From Picochlorum sp. 'celeri' (lineage: Eukaryota; Chlorophyta; Trebouxiophyceae), in assembly GCA_010909725.1 (NCBI GenBank), contig JAACMV010000021.1:165497-229496 (forward strand): DNA of 64,000 bases, read 5' to 3'. A program made the position numbers and the translations under genes. Below are positions 31,295-41,945 of this stretch, one piece after another. The notes under the pieces are model-generated. The model was not told the origin of the DNA. It saw nothing but the letters and a program-made list of their open reading frames with translations, and did no database searches. Positions within the stretch are counted from its first letter, which is position 1; each line of letters begins with the position of its first letter.

Positions 31295-32210
31295 CTACGC
31301 GGCTTCTTTCTGGGCCTCCTTTTCTGCGGCACGCTCAGCCTGCTTTCTCTTTTCTCTCTCCACGAATTCCTTCATTATTTCCTTGGCAGCCTTGAGCTTG
31401 GACAGGATGTTCTTGTAGGTGACCAAATCAGCATTGACACGCTCCTGAGGAATGCCAACCCCTTCTACCAGGCTTCCAAGTGCCTTTGGGTCCTTGGCCC
31501 CTGCCAATTCGAGCATTCTGAACAACCCTACGGCGAAAAATTTGGTATACAGGAATTTTTCTGATGAAACCTTTTCGGCAATGGATGCCATGATCTGCTG
31601 GCATTCGTTGCCATCAGAGGAAGGGAGGAGGGCGTCCACAGAACCTGCAGATGTTGCTGCCGCCTCCAGCATGGATGCGTCCTTCCTGTACTGCTCTGGG
31701 CTCTCTTCGAGAGCAGAAATATATGCGTTGAAGACTGCTTCTTGCTCTGCTTCCGGGAGTCCCTGCAAAACCTGATCAAAAATGGAGCAAATGCCGAGTG
31801 CCATGACTGGGTTGTACACATAGTTTGCATTCCACCTATACAAGTGCTGCTGCACCAACAGCTCCAAGACGACGGTGCTGTACAGAGATGGCAGAGGCCT
31901 GTTGAATGCCTGCAGGAACTTGGCCTTGGCATCCGCAACTGTTGGCGTGGCTGCAGAAGCGGTAATCGTCAGAGACGTGCGTCCAGAGGAAACACTCTGA
32001 CGAGGCACCCTCTGAACACGACCAAAGACGGAATGTGCCTGTCTTGGCCTACATCATAAAATATATCGTCAAAATCAACCAATGCGTTCCACATACGGGT
32101 GAAAAGGTGCGATCGACCTGGGACCACAGAACGTCAGGCTGACGGCACACATACCTCTGCAATGCAGCCACTGGGACTGAAGATCTATGGTTTATTTTAG
32201 TAAAATTCAT
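31295..32210 (-). CDS. THF1: THYLAKOID FORMATION 1 / Psb29
   Basis: Two exons, 32210-32155 and 32048-31295, with a 106-nt intron (GTATGT donor, GATGTAG acceptor, phase 2), give 269 aa. The first 50 residues are a Ser/Arg/Val-rich plastid transit peptide. The mature part matches THF1/Psb29: PTVADAKAKFLQAFNRPLPS, then VQQHLYRWNANYVYNPVMALG, then AVFNAYISALEESPEQYRKDA. A long C-terminal coiled coil rich in Lys, Glu and Ala follows. In plants and cyanobacteria it is needed for FtsH stability, photosystem II repair and thylakoid biogenesis. The upstream GTG that opens the long frame is not the start; the spliced ATG is. Confidence 0.93.
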
Positions 32211-32528
32211 CGTATAGTGTACGAGAACAGAGAATTATAGAGTAGAGAGTGATGTCTCGTGTTGGATAGAGTCTCCCTTGACAAACCAATCGAAGGCTCG
32301 TATCCTGCGTCGATTGATCGAATCGATGCAGTATATCTGTATAATATCAAAATATAAGGGTGATCTTGGGGCAATGGTTGCCTAAGGATGATTGGCACAG
32401 TGGCCATTCATGATTCGACTCGAATCATTCGACTCGAATGCCAGTCAAAAACACGTTGAGCACATTTGCTGATGGAAATGCCATGTGTTGTATCTATGGG
32501 TTACATCGTATTCATACATGTGGTACTA
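32211..32528. other. intergenic region, nothing recognised
   Basis: 318 bp between the THF1 start and the pyruvate kinase stop; no supported feature apart from a short direct repeat ATTCGACTCGAAT near 32413-32438. Confidence 0.3.
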
Positions 32529-34490
32529 TCATGCCCTTTTGCTCGCACCAATCAGGACAGAGCCTCGAGCCAAGTTTGGTCTGCCACCCATGGCAGGGCC
32601 TGCTGCGACAGGGTCTTCATCATCGCCCTCGTTTCCTGCGGCCTTGATCATGTCCATGAGACTCTTTGGTCGGATATCTTTGATACCTCTGCAGTCCTCG
32701 TCTACAGAAACAACTTTGAGCAAAAATTCTTCATTCGCAGACCTTGAGATGACAACGACATGATCATTGGCTTTGAGGATACCTCCTGCTGTGGCCATGC
32801 ACACAGCCTCTTCCAGGAGGCCTTCACCAGAGCTTGAGGAGGGTGTCGCCAGGACGGGGACGAGTCCGTAGGTCAGCAAGGACTGGCGGGCTGTTGAACT
32901 ACCTTCCAGGATCCATCTCATACCGTCTCTCTTCAGGTATGGAATGACGAGGGTCAAAATGGGTTGACTTGGACGATACTTGGCAACAAGGGCTGCCGTT
33001 TTGCCGGTATGTGTGAGGCACACGATGAGTGCTGCGGACACACTTTCTGCCGTTTTAACAGCCGCGGCAGCAATACTTTCAAGCTTGGTGTTGTATGATT
33101 TTGCACCTCTCTCACCAGGATGGCGGCTCAATGATGCCAAGTTGGCGCTTGAGAATGCAATACCAATGTTTGCCTCGCTCATGACACCAGATGATGCTCT
33201 CACCAGTCCTCCCTTTTGGCTTGGATGTTCTGGATCAGATGCTTCTTCGACAACACGGAGAGTGTATTCACTCTCAATGGCAAGATGCTCAAAGTGGTTC
33301 TCATGATCATACACCGCTTCTGCTTCTCTGCAAATGGCAACAGTCGTCTTGACTGTGTCTAGTCCATACTTGCCTCTGTACGTCTCTGCACCAAGGAGAA
33401 TACCGTCCACACCATCCAAAACAGCATTGGCAATATCAGTTGCTTCTGCACGTGTGGGCCTAGGAATACCAATCATGGAATCGCAGACACGAGTAATAAT
33501 GGCTGGTTTGCCCAAGATGGCGCATGTTGAGCACATTGCCTTTTGCACCATGGCCATCTTCTCTGCCTGGACATCCAGACCAAGGTTTCCACGGGAGATA
33601 ATCACACCATCAGATGCAAGCACTACAGACCTAAAATTCATCAGAGACTGACGAGTTTCACATTTTGAAATAACCTTGACATGATCAAGGTGCTGCTCAT
33701 GCAAAAAGTCCCTTGCCTCTGCCACATCCTCCACATCTCTGCAGAACGAGAGTGATACGAAATCAATCTCAAATTCCTTTGACAGAGCTGAAATAGCTTC
33801 CTTGTCGAAATCCGTCAGACATGGGAGATCATTCTGAAGATTTGACAACCCCTCCTGTGATCTCTCTTGGTGGAAAATCATCAACAATCCATCCAATACA
33901 GCATCATTCTTCACATTACAAATCACCTCTGTTGGAGTCACATCTTCAACTTCCAAAAATACAGATGACGTCTCAGAACCGGTCACCAAATATCGACCGA
34001 CAAAGATGGAGTCTCCTGGCTGACACATGGCAGGGAATTTTGAGTATGTCACTGGGAAGACAGTATTGCTACACTCTGCAGTCTGATCTGTCGTGATCGT
34101 GATTGTATCACCTTTAGACACTGTCAACCGCTCAAAAATACCTGGCCAACCATTCTCATCCACACCATACTTTCTTCGAATCATCAACTCCCTACCCAAA
34201 GAGTCCAGCATCACAGCACACAATCTGCGTGTCCTCTTCATAGCCTCTTGCAAATTCTTCAACGAAATTCTATGATAGTCAATTGGCGCCCATGTCAAAT
34301 CAATACGCGCGCAGGTCACTCCAGCATTGAGCAAATCACACAATGCCTCCACAGACTGGCATGCTGGACCAATAGTGGCCACCACCTTGGTCTTGCTCAG
34401 CAAATTGCTGCTACCATCCGTGTGCAACACCTGATTCAAGTCCGAGTTCTTAAACACATGGTTCTTCGCACGAGTAATATGCCTCGCCAT
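32529..34490 (-). CDS. pyruvate kinase, plant cytosolic type
   Basis: A 653-aa single-exon protein from ATG 34490. It follows the plant/algal cytosolic pyruvate kinase pattern: TKVVATIGPACQSVEAL, ARIDLTW (instead of the animal N-F-S-H), CAVMLDSLG, IFVGRYLVTGSET, then SRGNLGLDV and RPTRAEATDIANAVLDG followed by the GAET block. Asn in RGNLG and the DLTW sequence look like active-site losses against animal enzymes, but are shared by plant cytosolic forms. It converts PEP and ADP to pyruvate and ATP in glycolysis. The C terminus carries an extra 50-70 residues (EDPVAAGPAMGGRPN...) beyond the usual domain. No transit peptide is evident. Confidence 0.92.
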   Translation of the reverse strand: MARHITRAKNHVFKNSDLNQVLHTDGSSNLLSKTKVVATIGPACQSVEALCDLLNAGVTCARIDLTWAPIDYHRISLKNLQEAMKRTRRLCAVMLDSLGRELMIRRKYGVDENGWPGIFERLTVSKGDTITITTDQTAECSNTVFPVTYSKFPAMCQPGDSIFVGRYLVTGSETSSVFLEVEDVTPTEVICNVKNDAVLDGLLMIFHQERSQEGLSNLQNDLPCLTDFDKEAISALSKEFEIDFVSLSFCRDVEDVAEARDFLHEQHLDHVKVISKCETRQSLMNFRSVVLASDGVIISRGNLGLDVQAEKMAMVQKAMCSTCAILGKPAIITRVCDSMIGIPRPTRAEATDIANAVLDGVDGILLGAETYRGKYGLDTVKTTVAICREAEAVYDHENHFEHLAIESEYTLRVVEEASDPEHPSQKGGLVRASSGVMSEANIGIAFSSANLASLSRHPGERGAKSYNTKLESIAAAAVKTAESVSAALIVCLTHTGKTAALVAKYRPSQPILTLVIPYLKRDGMRWILEGSSTARQSLLTYGLVPVLATPSSSSGEGLLEEAVCMATAGGILKANDHVVVISRSANEEFLLKVVSVDEDCRGIKDIRPKSLMDMIKAAGNEGDDEDPVAAGPAMGGRPNLARGSVLIGASKRA

Positions 34491-35625
34491 AGTACTCAAA
34501 GAATATCTTTAGGGAGATGTATCAACGTGACGTTTATTATTCTCGAGCAACTGCACCGACAAAAATATCATCGTCAGGATACTCCCATCCACCCATGTAT
34601 TTGATGGGAAAGAATGCACACCCCTCGCAACCCTCCCCAAACGTATCGATTCATATCCTCCCCAGCCGACCTCTGTAGAATCTACCTCATCACCCCGATG
34701 ACATTACTACATATCTTTCCAGTACCCCAGACCCCTTCCAAACGCGAGGAAATGAAGCACCGTCGTCGTCAATGCACACGCAACCCATTGGGGATGCAGG
34801 CTAGGTCGAACGATTTCTCATTCCATCCCACAATGTATGGCACACAAATACGTACCTAGGTTAAAAAAAAGATTTTCTGTCCTCTTAGGAATCATCGGTG
34901 CACGTAATACATGGCACTCTGCGTGCCACAGTGATAGAATTAGAAGACACATATCTCCCATCACATCTGCTCTTTGATAGAACAATAAAATCCTGCGCCC
35001 AATGAACCAGAATTTGCCACCTGGAACCGACCCAGCGCCCGACTGTGTCTGACATCCGGTCCAACATGTTCTTGGATAGGAAGAATCTACCAGAGCATCT
35101 TCCAGACCCGCATTCTGTCCCACGTCCGTGTCAGCTCGGGAATGCTCATGAACACCCACAATGGACGATCGCTGGCATTGCTATTAGTATATAAGTAGTT
35201 GTAAGCATACAAATATAGCAGTGGCAGTTGTCATACTATCAGGGGATCCTTGATAGATTTCTTCGACGAATCTAGGCACACACCGCGGGCGTGTGATCAC
35301 CCGAGAGAGACAATAGAACTGTGTAATCCTAGGGTGTATTATGGTTTTATAGTACACGGTTATATTATAGTTTGAGAGGTGCGTTGATACCCGTTGACTG
35401 GGAAGAAGAGCGACGGACACAAGGTTGAAGATCAAAATGCTGCCTTGAAACACGTTTCCAAGGGGACAGTATCGGTGGTGGACTATCGATATTGGTCAAT
35501 GTGTATTTGATTGCTATTTTAATAGGGGATTGGGTGGATTTGATGATGTTGTCGTTGTTCCCATGCATGACACCTCGGTCTGTTCACACGTGTAGATATA
35601 TTCTTCTAAAGAGGAAACAACAATC
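34491..35625. other. 1.1-kb region without a confident gene; possible small spliced gene on the minus strand
   Basis: Several minus-strand stretches stay open with plausible splice signals: an ATG-started segment near 35150-35085, a frame open from about 35117 to a stop at 34885, a strong GTACGT at 34853 preceded by a pyrimidine tract and CTAG, and an ACAG acceptor near 34673 before a frame open to about 34507. Different joins give different proteins and none matches a family I know, so no CDS is called. Transcript data would be needed to choose. Confidence 0.3.
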
Positions 35626-36081
35626 ATGTGCCGAATGCAAGGAAGGCTTGGTGTAGTATCTGTGGCTAGTGGGGGCAGTGTGGTCGCTGGAAGGCGACAG
35701 CAGCGGCCATTAGCGGTCTGCAGATCTGTGCGCCAGTCCCCTGCTCAACAGACCCAACAGACTGGTGAGGAGGTGGCAACACAGAGCCGAGGTAGTGGTA
35801 ATATCACGCCTCTGTTTACTGCCGATTCTTTGAATTCAACGCATGGGAGTGCTGTGGTGGAAGAGGAAGGCTTTGGTGGTACACGTGTGTTGCCTGTGGT
35901 GGTTATTGTGCAGCAGGTGACACAGCAGGTGACTGATGTCCTCCGCAGTTTGGTTTCCACGGATGAGGAAACTGTCATGGAGATGATTGAGGGGAGCGAA
36001 GAGCCATATCCAATGTCGAGTATACATGAGAAGAGAGAAAAGGTTCATAATATGCTGGCTGATTGGGATCGTTTTGCCTAG
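35626..36081 (+). CDS. orphan protein, 151 aa, possible plastid leader
   Basis: Starts at ATG 35626 and ends at 36081. The first 45 residues are rich in Arg, Ser, Gly and Val with no acidic residue (MCRMQGRLGVVSVASGG...), as in chloroplast or mitochondrial transit peptides. The C-terminal 70 residues (VIVQQVTQQVTDVLRSLVSTDEETVMEMI, written in two parts: VIVQQVTQQVTDVLRS and LVSTDEETVMEMI) look helical and end WDRFA. No family is recognised. The middle is Gln/Ser/Thr-rich and probably disordered. Confidence 0.55.
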   Translation: MCRMQGRLGVVSVASGGSVVAGRRQQRPLAVCRSVRQSPAQQTQQTGEEVATQSRGSGNITPLFTADSLNSTHGSAVVEEEGFGGTRVLPVVVIVQQVTQQVTDVLRSLVSTDEETVMEMIEGSEEPYPMSSIHEKREKVHNMLADWDRFA

Positions 36082-36202
36082 GTACACACACACACATGAG
36101 AAAACTGATTCATTTTTGATACCTGTTCTTTTGAGTGCTATATATGCACACCGCGATATTACATACAAATGATATCCTATTTTTGTGAAACAAGAAACTT
36201 GG

Positions 36203-37009
36203 TTACGAACTCACATCCATGGCCTGCACATCGATTGGCAACTGAGACAGGGATGGGTACTCGCGCTGTCTCAACACGGTTGTGGTTCCTGGTGGAATCA
36301 CCTTCTCGTGCTGCCTGCTATACGTCTTTCCTTGAAGGAATTCATGGTTTCTAAGATACTCCACACCATCCTTGGTGATCACGCACACATCCACATTGGA
36401 CCCAGATCCCAAATCATTATACACACCAGACCGAATGGCTCTCGTCACCAAATCAATACCCTCCTCACGTGTCAACCCATCCTTGTATCCAGCTTCAAAC
36501 ACCGCCATTGCATTCAAACTGCCAGATCCCATGGTACAGTATGGCAGAGAATCCGTGGACCCATGAGGATAAATGGTGAACAATTGTGGCCCTTTGCAGT
36601 CCACACCTCCCAACACCAGAGCAGCACTGATGTACCCCTGATACTTGAACAGATGGCTCTTCAACAATGTCATCGCACTATTCACTCTACTCTGTTTCCC
36701 TGTCGCATAGCGATGCAACTCTAATTGAGATGAAATCATCCCAGTCACATTCTCAGTGTCAGCAGCTGTCCCAGCCCCACAGCAGTAGATGTTAGGGGCA
36801 ATGTAGTGAATCTTCTCGCAATTCTTATCAGCCACAGTAGTACCAGCTGTTGACCTGGTATCTGCCCCAAGAACCACGCCGTCTTTATAAATCAACCCCA
36901 CAATCGTGGTACCAGTCTTTGTAAACCCAGGTGCCAGTCCAGCCTTTTTGAGAAGCAACTCATTCCTCACCATGAGTTCTGTGCCAAAAGCTTTACTATC
37001 CGATTCCAT
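36203..37009 (-). CDS. PBB: 20S proteasome beta-2 subunit (trypsin-like, PBB/PSMB7)
   Basis: A 268-aa single-exon protein. After a short propeptide the catalytic Thr is the first T of [19 protein letters not shown], preceded by the Gly (KTG|TT) that is cut during maturation. [31 protein letters not shown] and [14 protein letters not shown] are typical of the beta-2 subunit, as is the extended C-terminal arm ([10 protein letters not shown]) that wraps around beta-3. It provides the trypsin-like peptidase of the 20S core. Length matches the family. Confidence 0.96.
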   Translation of the reverse strand: MESDSKAFGTELMVRNELLLKKAGLAPGFTKTGTTIVGLIYKDGVVLGADTRSTAGTTVADKNCEKIHYIAPNIYCCGAGTAADTENVTGMISSQLELHRYATGKQSRVNSAMTLLKSHLFKYQGYISAALVLGGVDCKGPQLFTIYPHGSTDSLPYCTMGSGSLNAMAVFEAGYKDGLTREEGIDLVTRAIRSGVYNDLGSGSNVDVCVITKDGVEYLRNHEFLQGKTYSRQHEKVIPPGTTTVLRQREYPSLSQLPIDVQAMDVSS

Positions 37010-37335
37010 TGTAAATATATTGTATAAATATATCTCAGGAATGCGATGCGAGCGAATAGATGTGTTTCGATGGGGGAATGATCAGGAGTGCCTCTTGTCG
37101 GTGTAAACAATGCCACTTCTGTTCACTGATGTAATATTACAGTAAAGATATTAATTATATGGCAGCAGCATGGCCCTCAAAGCCTTGTTTGAATCCTGTG
37201 TACTCAAAAGTCCCGAATGGGGTGTCCACCATGACGAACGGAATGACCCCGAGTTCGATGGATGTGTAAATAGACCTTGGATACAGAGCCACCTATTCAA
37301 CTCTAATTTTCTATATAATCACTACAGGCGGCAGT

Positions 37336-38104
37336 ATGTTGGAGAAGAAGCCTCTTGCCGTGGATCCCACCGTACCAACTGTGAATGGTTTGGTATTGCT
37401 GGATAATGAAGGAAAGCGGGTGGCTGTGCAGTATTTCGGAGAGAAATTGTGCGTTTACATTTCATTCATGTTCATGACTGGCGAGCGCTTCCGTTGATTG
37501 GTCGAATTCCTTCCATCCAAACACCAAGTTAGTCCTTGTTGTGTGCTTGGCTTTCTTGGCTTTTTGTCCTGGGAAATATGGTATGGAAACATCCTGCTGA
37601 CATGTTTCTGATACATACATATATATTTGTAGGATGGGTGATGTGTCTGCTCAATCGGAGGTTGAAATGTCATTGTACACAAAGACTGTTAGAACAAATG
37701 CTCGTGGGGAAGCTGAGATTATCATGTTGGATGATGCGGTTGCTGTGTATAGATTTGTCGGGGACTTGATGTTTTTTGTACTGGGAGATGTTGATGAGAA
37801 CGAGATTATCCTGTCTGATGTACTGACAGGGTTTTGTGATTCTATTACGCTGCTCTTGAGGAATGCTGTGGAGAAGAAGACTGTGCTAGAGAATTTGGAT
37901 CTTGTGTTATTGGCCATGGATGAGATATCAGAGGGAGGGTTGTTGTTAGAAACGGATCCAGCCGTGATTGCGACGCGTGTGACGATGAGAGCTGGGGATG
38001 ATACCGGAGACAGTCCCATGGGAATGGACAATCCAGGGTTGCAGAGTCTCTCAGTGGCGTTTGGCAATGTCAAGGAGCAGTTGGCGCGATCGCTGCTCAA
38101 ATAG
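37336..38104 (+). CDS. coatomer subunit zeta (zeta-COP)
   Basis: Two exons, 37336-37448 and 37633-38104, with a 184-nt intron (GTGCGT donor, TTTGTAG acceptor, phase 2), code 194 aa. The N-terminal strand VNGLVLLDNEGKRVAVQYF and the following DAVAVYRFVGDLMFFVLG then DENEIILSDVLTGFCDSITLLL form the longin-like fold of the small coatomer subunits. ALLAMDEISEGG-type and ETDP motifs follow (VLLAMDEISEGGLLLETDP). Zeta-COP pairs with gamma-COP in the COPI coat that moves vesicles from Golgi to ER. Exon 1 was found from phase and homology since the long second frame lacks the first strand. Confidence 0.92.
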
Positions 38105-38118
38105 TGCATATATTTGTG

Positions 38119-38123
38119 TGTAA
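38119..38123 (+). terminator. poly(A) signal TGTAA of zeta-COP
   Basis: TGTAA 15 bp after the zeta-COP stop, in the 53-bp gap before the stop of the convergent NAD kinase gene. Confidence 0.45.
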
Positions 38124-38157
38124 TATATTAAAAGCAAAACGTCTACATATTCATTTC

Positions 38158-39733
38158 TTATTCTTGCGTACTCGTCGTTGGTGCTTGCTCACCAGTGGAC
38201 AGGACTCGTGCAGAGACTCCATTGGTGACTGCAGTCTTTGACGGTCGCTGCGGCAACTTTGTCATCTTCTTTTGTTCCAGGCGATCATTCCATTTGAAGC
38301 ATCGTTCAATGCTATTAAACCAATCAGTTGTTTGGTCTTCGTAATTGATTGTTGGGACGGGATGAGGGCTCATCCTGACATGTACAGCATCTCCTGCTTG
38401 AAGATCAGATGTATACTTACCATCAAATGTGGCAATAGCTCCACTTCGCGCATCTCCTGCTATTCGAAGAATAAGCTGTGCATAGTCAGGTAAAATGACT
38501 GGTCTGAAGGAGAGAGAATGCGGGCAGATTGGAGTGAAGAGAATTGCTGGCACTGTGGGATGAACCATGGAGCCTCCTGCTGCAACAGAATAGGCTGTTG
38601 ATCCCGTCGGTGTTGCCAACATGACACCATCAGCTTGAACTTTCGTGATGAATGTTTCTCGCTCGTACACCTCAATGTTTGACAGATATGGAGCCGATCC
38701 TCTGGACAAGACAACTTCATTCAACACTTCATGGCTCTGACCAGGTACTCGGCGTCCATTTCTAAAGACTTCGCACATCAATCGCATTCTCAAAGTAATT
38801 CGTACTCCGGTAAGAGGAGACCCGTCAACAGAGTTTGTCAACCGACATGTATCCAACTCATCGCTCCCATTGATGACGGCATCCAAATGTTCTCTTGCAC
38901 GCTCAAAGTCATGGCATGTCAAAAATCCCAATGACCCTAATTTGAACGATATGATGGGAGGAATAGCACATCCAAACAAGTGTGTGGCATGCAGCATCAA
39001 CCCATCGCCCCCAAGACAAACGATGAAATCGACATACTGATGCAAGCAAACGGAATCCTCTGGTGCCCAGGTATCAACGTATGGCATGTCTAGAGAGAAA
39101 TTCGGTACCGTCTTTTTCAACTCTTGATAGTCTGATGGCTCTATCAAAACGCGTAATCCTTGCTCTTCACCTAGAAACTTCATTGTTGAGATGAAGTCAT
39201 CCAAAAGTTCTTCACCCAACTTTTTCAACACCATCACGCTCTTTGGCCTCGTCTTCCATACAAGAAGATGCTGCTGTGAACTAGGATGCTCAAACTGTAA
39301 ACTACCATCGGCTGCACACACATGTATTCACTCATCAAGACATTAATATAGGGTGTACCATTCAAACAGAGAAAAGCAATGAGGACGTACATGTCACAGT
39401 CTCCCTTGTACAGGAGAATCCATCCGATCGCAAAATATAGATATCAGACTTTTTCTCCCAATTTTTAGCCCTGCTCTTCAGGCACGTCCCGCACCCGTTG
39501 TATCCCTTGTTTCCCTGGCCAGCAGAAGCAGATACACACACGTTATCCCTTCGCCTTTTTATGGCTCTACCCCCATCTGAACCTCTCGTTACATCTTTAT
39601 TGTATGTAGGAGGTCTATGATACATGCTATCCAATCGCCCGATGCCATATCGTCCTCTGTTTTGCCACGCACTTGGCACCTCGGCGCCTTTGGAACAGCT
39701 CATTTGCGTCGAATTCATACATCTATGCATCAT
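38158..39733 (-). CDS. NAD kinase, plant NADK-like
   Basis: Two exons, 39733-39391 and 39311-38158, with a 79-nt intron (GTACGT donor, GTGTGTGCAG acceptor, phase 1), give 498 aa. The nucleotide-binding GGDG motif is in VCLGGDGLMLHATHLF. NEVVLSRG and QADGVMLATPTGSTAYS complete the NAD kinase core, with a beta-sandwich C-terminal domain. The enzyme phosphorylates NAD+ to NADP+. The first 110 residues are Cys-, Arg- and Lys-rich and non-conserved; they may be a targeting or regulatory extension, and the start could be any of several Met codons near 39733. A Ser/Thr/Gln tail follows the core. Confidence 0.9.
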
Positions 39734-39960
39734 TGTTCACGTCCAATGCTTCTCAATATTACTATTATGGTACTATGGTGACCCTGTCTGTCTGTCTGTG
39801 AAGCACCGCTGAGTGCTCGCAGAAGGAAGGAACGAGGTTACTGCATATCCGACTCTGTGGCTATTTTCCTCCTTGTATTTCTTCCCTCAGAGTATGAAAT
39901 GAAATTATTAATGAATATCCGAGTCGCATCATTCTCTATGATGGTTCACCCTCCTTGTCA

Positions 39961-41151
39961 TCATGACCCACTGGGATGTGGGTCCCCCGATGTGGGGGAA
40001 TCTAGGCTCATTTGAATCTTCAGACTCCCTCTTTTGGATGCTGCTTCAAACGCTTCCAACCCTTGTTCGATAGGAAACACAGCATCAACCATGGCGTTGA
40101 CCAGGTCCTTTGTGTTCTGTTGTTGTAACAATTCCAAACCCTTCTCCATGGGTCCACATCTCGATCCTACGAGTACTTTTTCATTCACAACAATATCGTT
40201 GGCAATGGCGCTCCAAGCTGGCATGTCTATGTTCGTGTTAATAGCGCATGTGCTCTTCAAAATGACCCTCCCTAATGGTCGACACAGTGCAGCAGACATG
40301 AGAATACCAGATGGATGCCCCGAGGCCTCAACAACCACATCAAACGATCCATGGTATGATGTTATGGCAGAATCATTTGTATCTGACACTACGACCCGTT
40401 CTTGGACTCCCTTCACCAACATCATCTTGTTTTCATGTTTTCCAAAAAATACAACAGAGCACCCTACAGATCCTAGTACATGGGCTATGAGCAGCCCTAG
40501 TTTACCATCACCAACAACAGCCACTTTTTCATGTCCTTGATCGGGATTCACCAAAGCCTGCTCGACAATCCGATACGCCGCAGCCAACGGTTCACAAAAG
40601 GCTGCCTCTGCATCAGTGATGTCATCCCTCACTCGATGACAGTTATCCAGAGGAACTTTACAATATTCGGCCATGAGACCATCTCGATTAATAATGCCAA
40701 TCACTGTCCTACTGGGAGCATGATTCCGAAGGTATACCTTGGACATTCCTGATGCAGAGACTGTTGATGGAACACACTCGACAGCATTGCATGCATCATC
40801 ACATGGGCAGTTGATCTCCACGACCACCCGCGCGCCCAGCATCGGATGGGATTCTAATCTCTCTCCAGATACGATATCCACAATCTCGACGATCCTTCCC
40901 ACGCCTTCATGCCCCAGAATGCTTTCATATCCTTCTACATACCCTCTTGTAATCTCAATGTCCGTGTTACAGATGGCCACCCGAAGCATTTTGAGCACTG
41001 CCTGGTATCTTGAACTGGATGATGGGTACTCTCGGATGCCTGAACCATCAGAAAGACGAGCATTGGCGGAGGTGGTACTGCTCAATGGACTCGGCCAATC
41101 GGCCCTGTACTCTAACAACCCTGTCGATGAGGAATACACAAGGGCCTTCAT
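39961..41151 (-). CDS. zinc-containing medium-chain dehydrogenase (alcohol/sugar dehydrogenase-like)
   Basis: A 396-aa single-exon MDR protein. The catalytic zinc site is seen as AICNTDIEI (Cys) and LGHEGVGRI (His, Glu). A Cys-rich segment, INCPCDDACNAVEC, sits where the structural zinc lobe belongs but with changed spacing. VIGIINRDGLMAEYCKVP and FCEPLAAAYRIVEQ resemble plant and cyanobacterial alcohol dehydrogenase-like proteins. The Rossmann glycine motif is VAVVGDGKLGLLIAHVLG. Residues 20-45 (Ser-rich) are an insertion near the N terminus. The substrate is unknown; NAD(P)-linked alcohol or polyol oxidation is the family role. Confidence 0.85.
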   Translation of the reverse strand: MKALVYSSSTGLLEYRADWPSPLSSTTSANARLSDGSGIREYPSSSSRYQAVLKMLRVAICNTDIEITRGYVEGYESILGHEGVGRIVEIVDIVSGERLESHPMLGARVVVEINCPCDDACNAVECVPSTVSASGMSKVYLRNHAPSRTVIGIINRDGLMAEYCKVPLDNCHRVRDDITDAEAAFCEPLAAAYRIVEQALVNPDQGHEKVAVVGDGKLGLLIAHVLGSVGCSVVFFGKHENKMMLVKGVQERVVVSDTNDSAITSYHGSFDVVVEASGHPSGILMSAALCRPLGRVILKSTCAINTNIDMPAWSAIANDIVVNEKVLVGSRCGPMEKGLELLQQQNTKDLVNAMVDAVFPIEQGLEAFEAASKRGSLKIQMSLDSPTSGDPHPSGS

Positions 41152-41945
41152 TAAAGTTGTTTTTTATTTTATTATTGTGTTTCGTAGGACGATGTGCGGA
41201 GGCAATCATACGCAGGAGGCAGCGGCCAAGGCGTATAAGACATTGGCACCGATGGAACAGAGTCGTTGATCGAACCTTCTTCTCCTTGTTTCTTGCAGAC
41301 CATACTCTCCCTCCTATATGGGTGTGCATTCGACGGCATATCCCCGAGTATACCTACCATACGCGCTTAAAACCTATAAAAATCGCATAGAGGTGATGGA
41401 GCCATGGTCCTCTACTCATGCAAGCCTTTCCGAGTCCATGCATTGCTCCATGCAGCCTCCTGGAGGCCTCAGGAACCATGACAGGGCACCACCATGGAGT
41501 TTCTTGGAATCCCCGATGTCATACGGTGTTCGATTGGATGCTCGGCATCGCTATCTGGATCCGTTTTGAGTGGTTGAGTATCACGTTGTTCGCCGAGTAT
41601 TGAATATAAAAGTTGATTCTTTGACAAGACGTAGGTGCGTGGTTGAATATAGATGGCTGAGGTGGGGGACAGAGTGGTCGGCAGCGAGTCACGAGGCGTG
41701 ACAGAGACTGGCTTTTTTGTATCATTGTTTTGTGTATGGTGGCGTCAAAAGATACAACATGGTTGTTTTGGGGTGCTTGCTGAGGGGTAGGGGGGACGGG
41801 ATTGAATGGGCCTTGCAGGTCTTTTGGGTTAGTCACCGGGTAGGGCGTACATCCTTTATGCGGCGAGGAGGCTCAGCGAATTGGTGTTTATCGACGCGAA
41901 GAATGTGTATTGACCGACTATGATGCGTTTTCAAGGGCTGCAGGT
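41152..41945. other. 794-bp bidirectional intergenic region
   Basis: Lies between the divergent dehydrogenase and BAH/DYAD genes. One short frame from an ATG at 41653 could be an upstream exon of the DYAD gene, but no splice join is convincing. No RNA gene seen. Confidence 0.3.

Noticed and set aside
32529..34490. Asn in place of the metal-binding Asp (RGNLG) and D-L-T-W in place of N-F-S-H in pyruvate kinase, as if inactive
   Set aside because: Plant cytosolic pyruvate kinases share these sequences and are active; the differences are a family trait.
41653..41800. Possible upstream exon of the BAH/DYAD gene beginning MAEVGDRVVGS
   Set aside because: No donor/acceptor pair gives a convincing in-frame join, and ATG 41946 already yields a sensible start.
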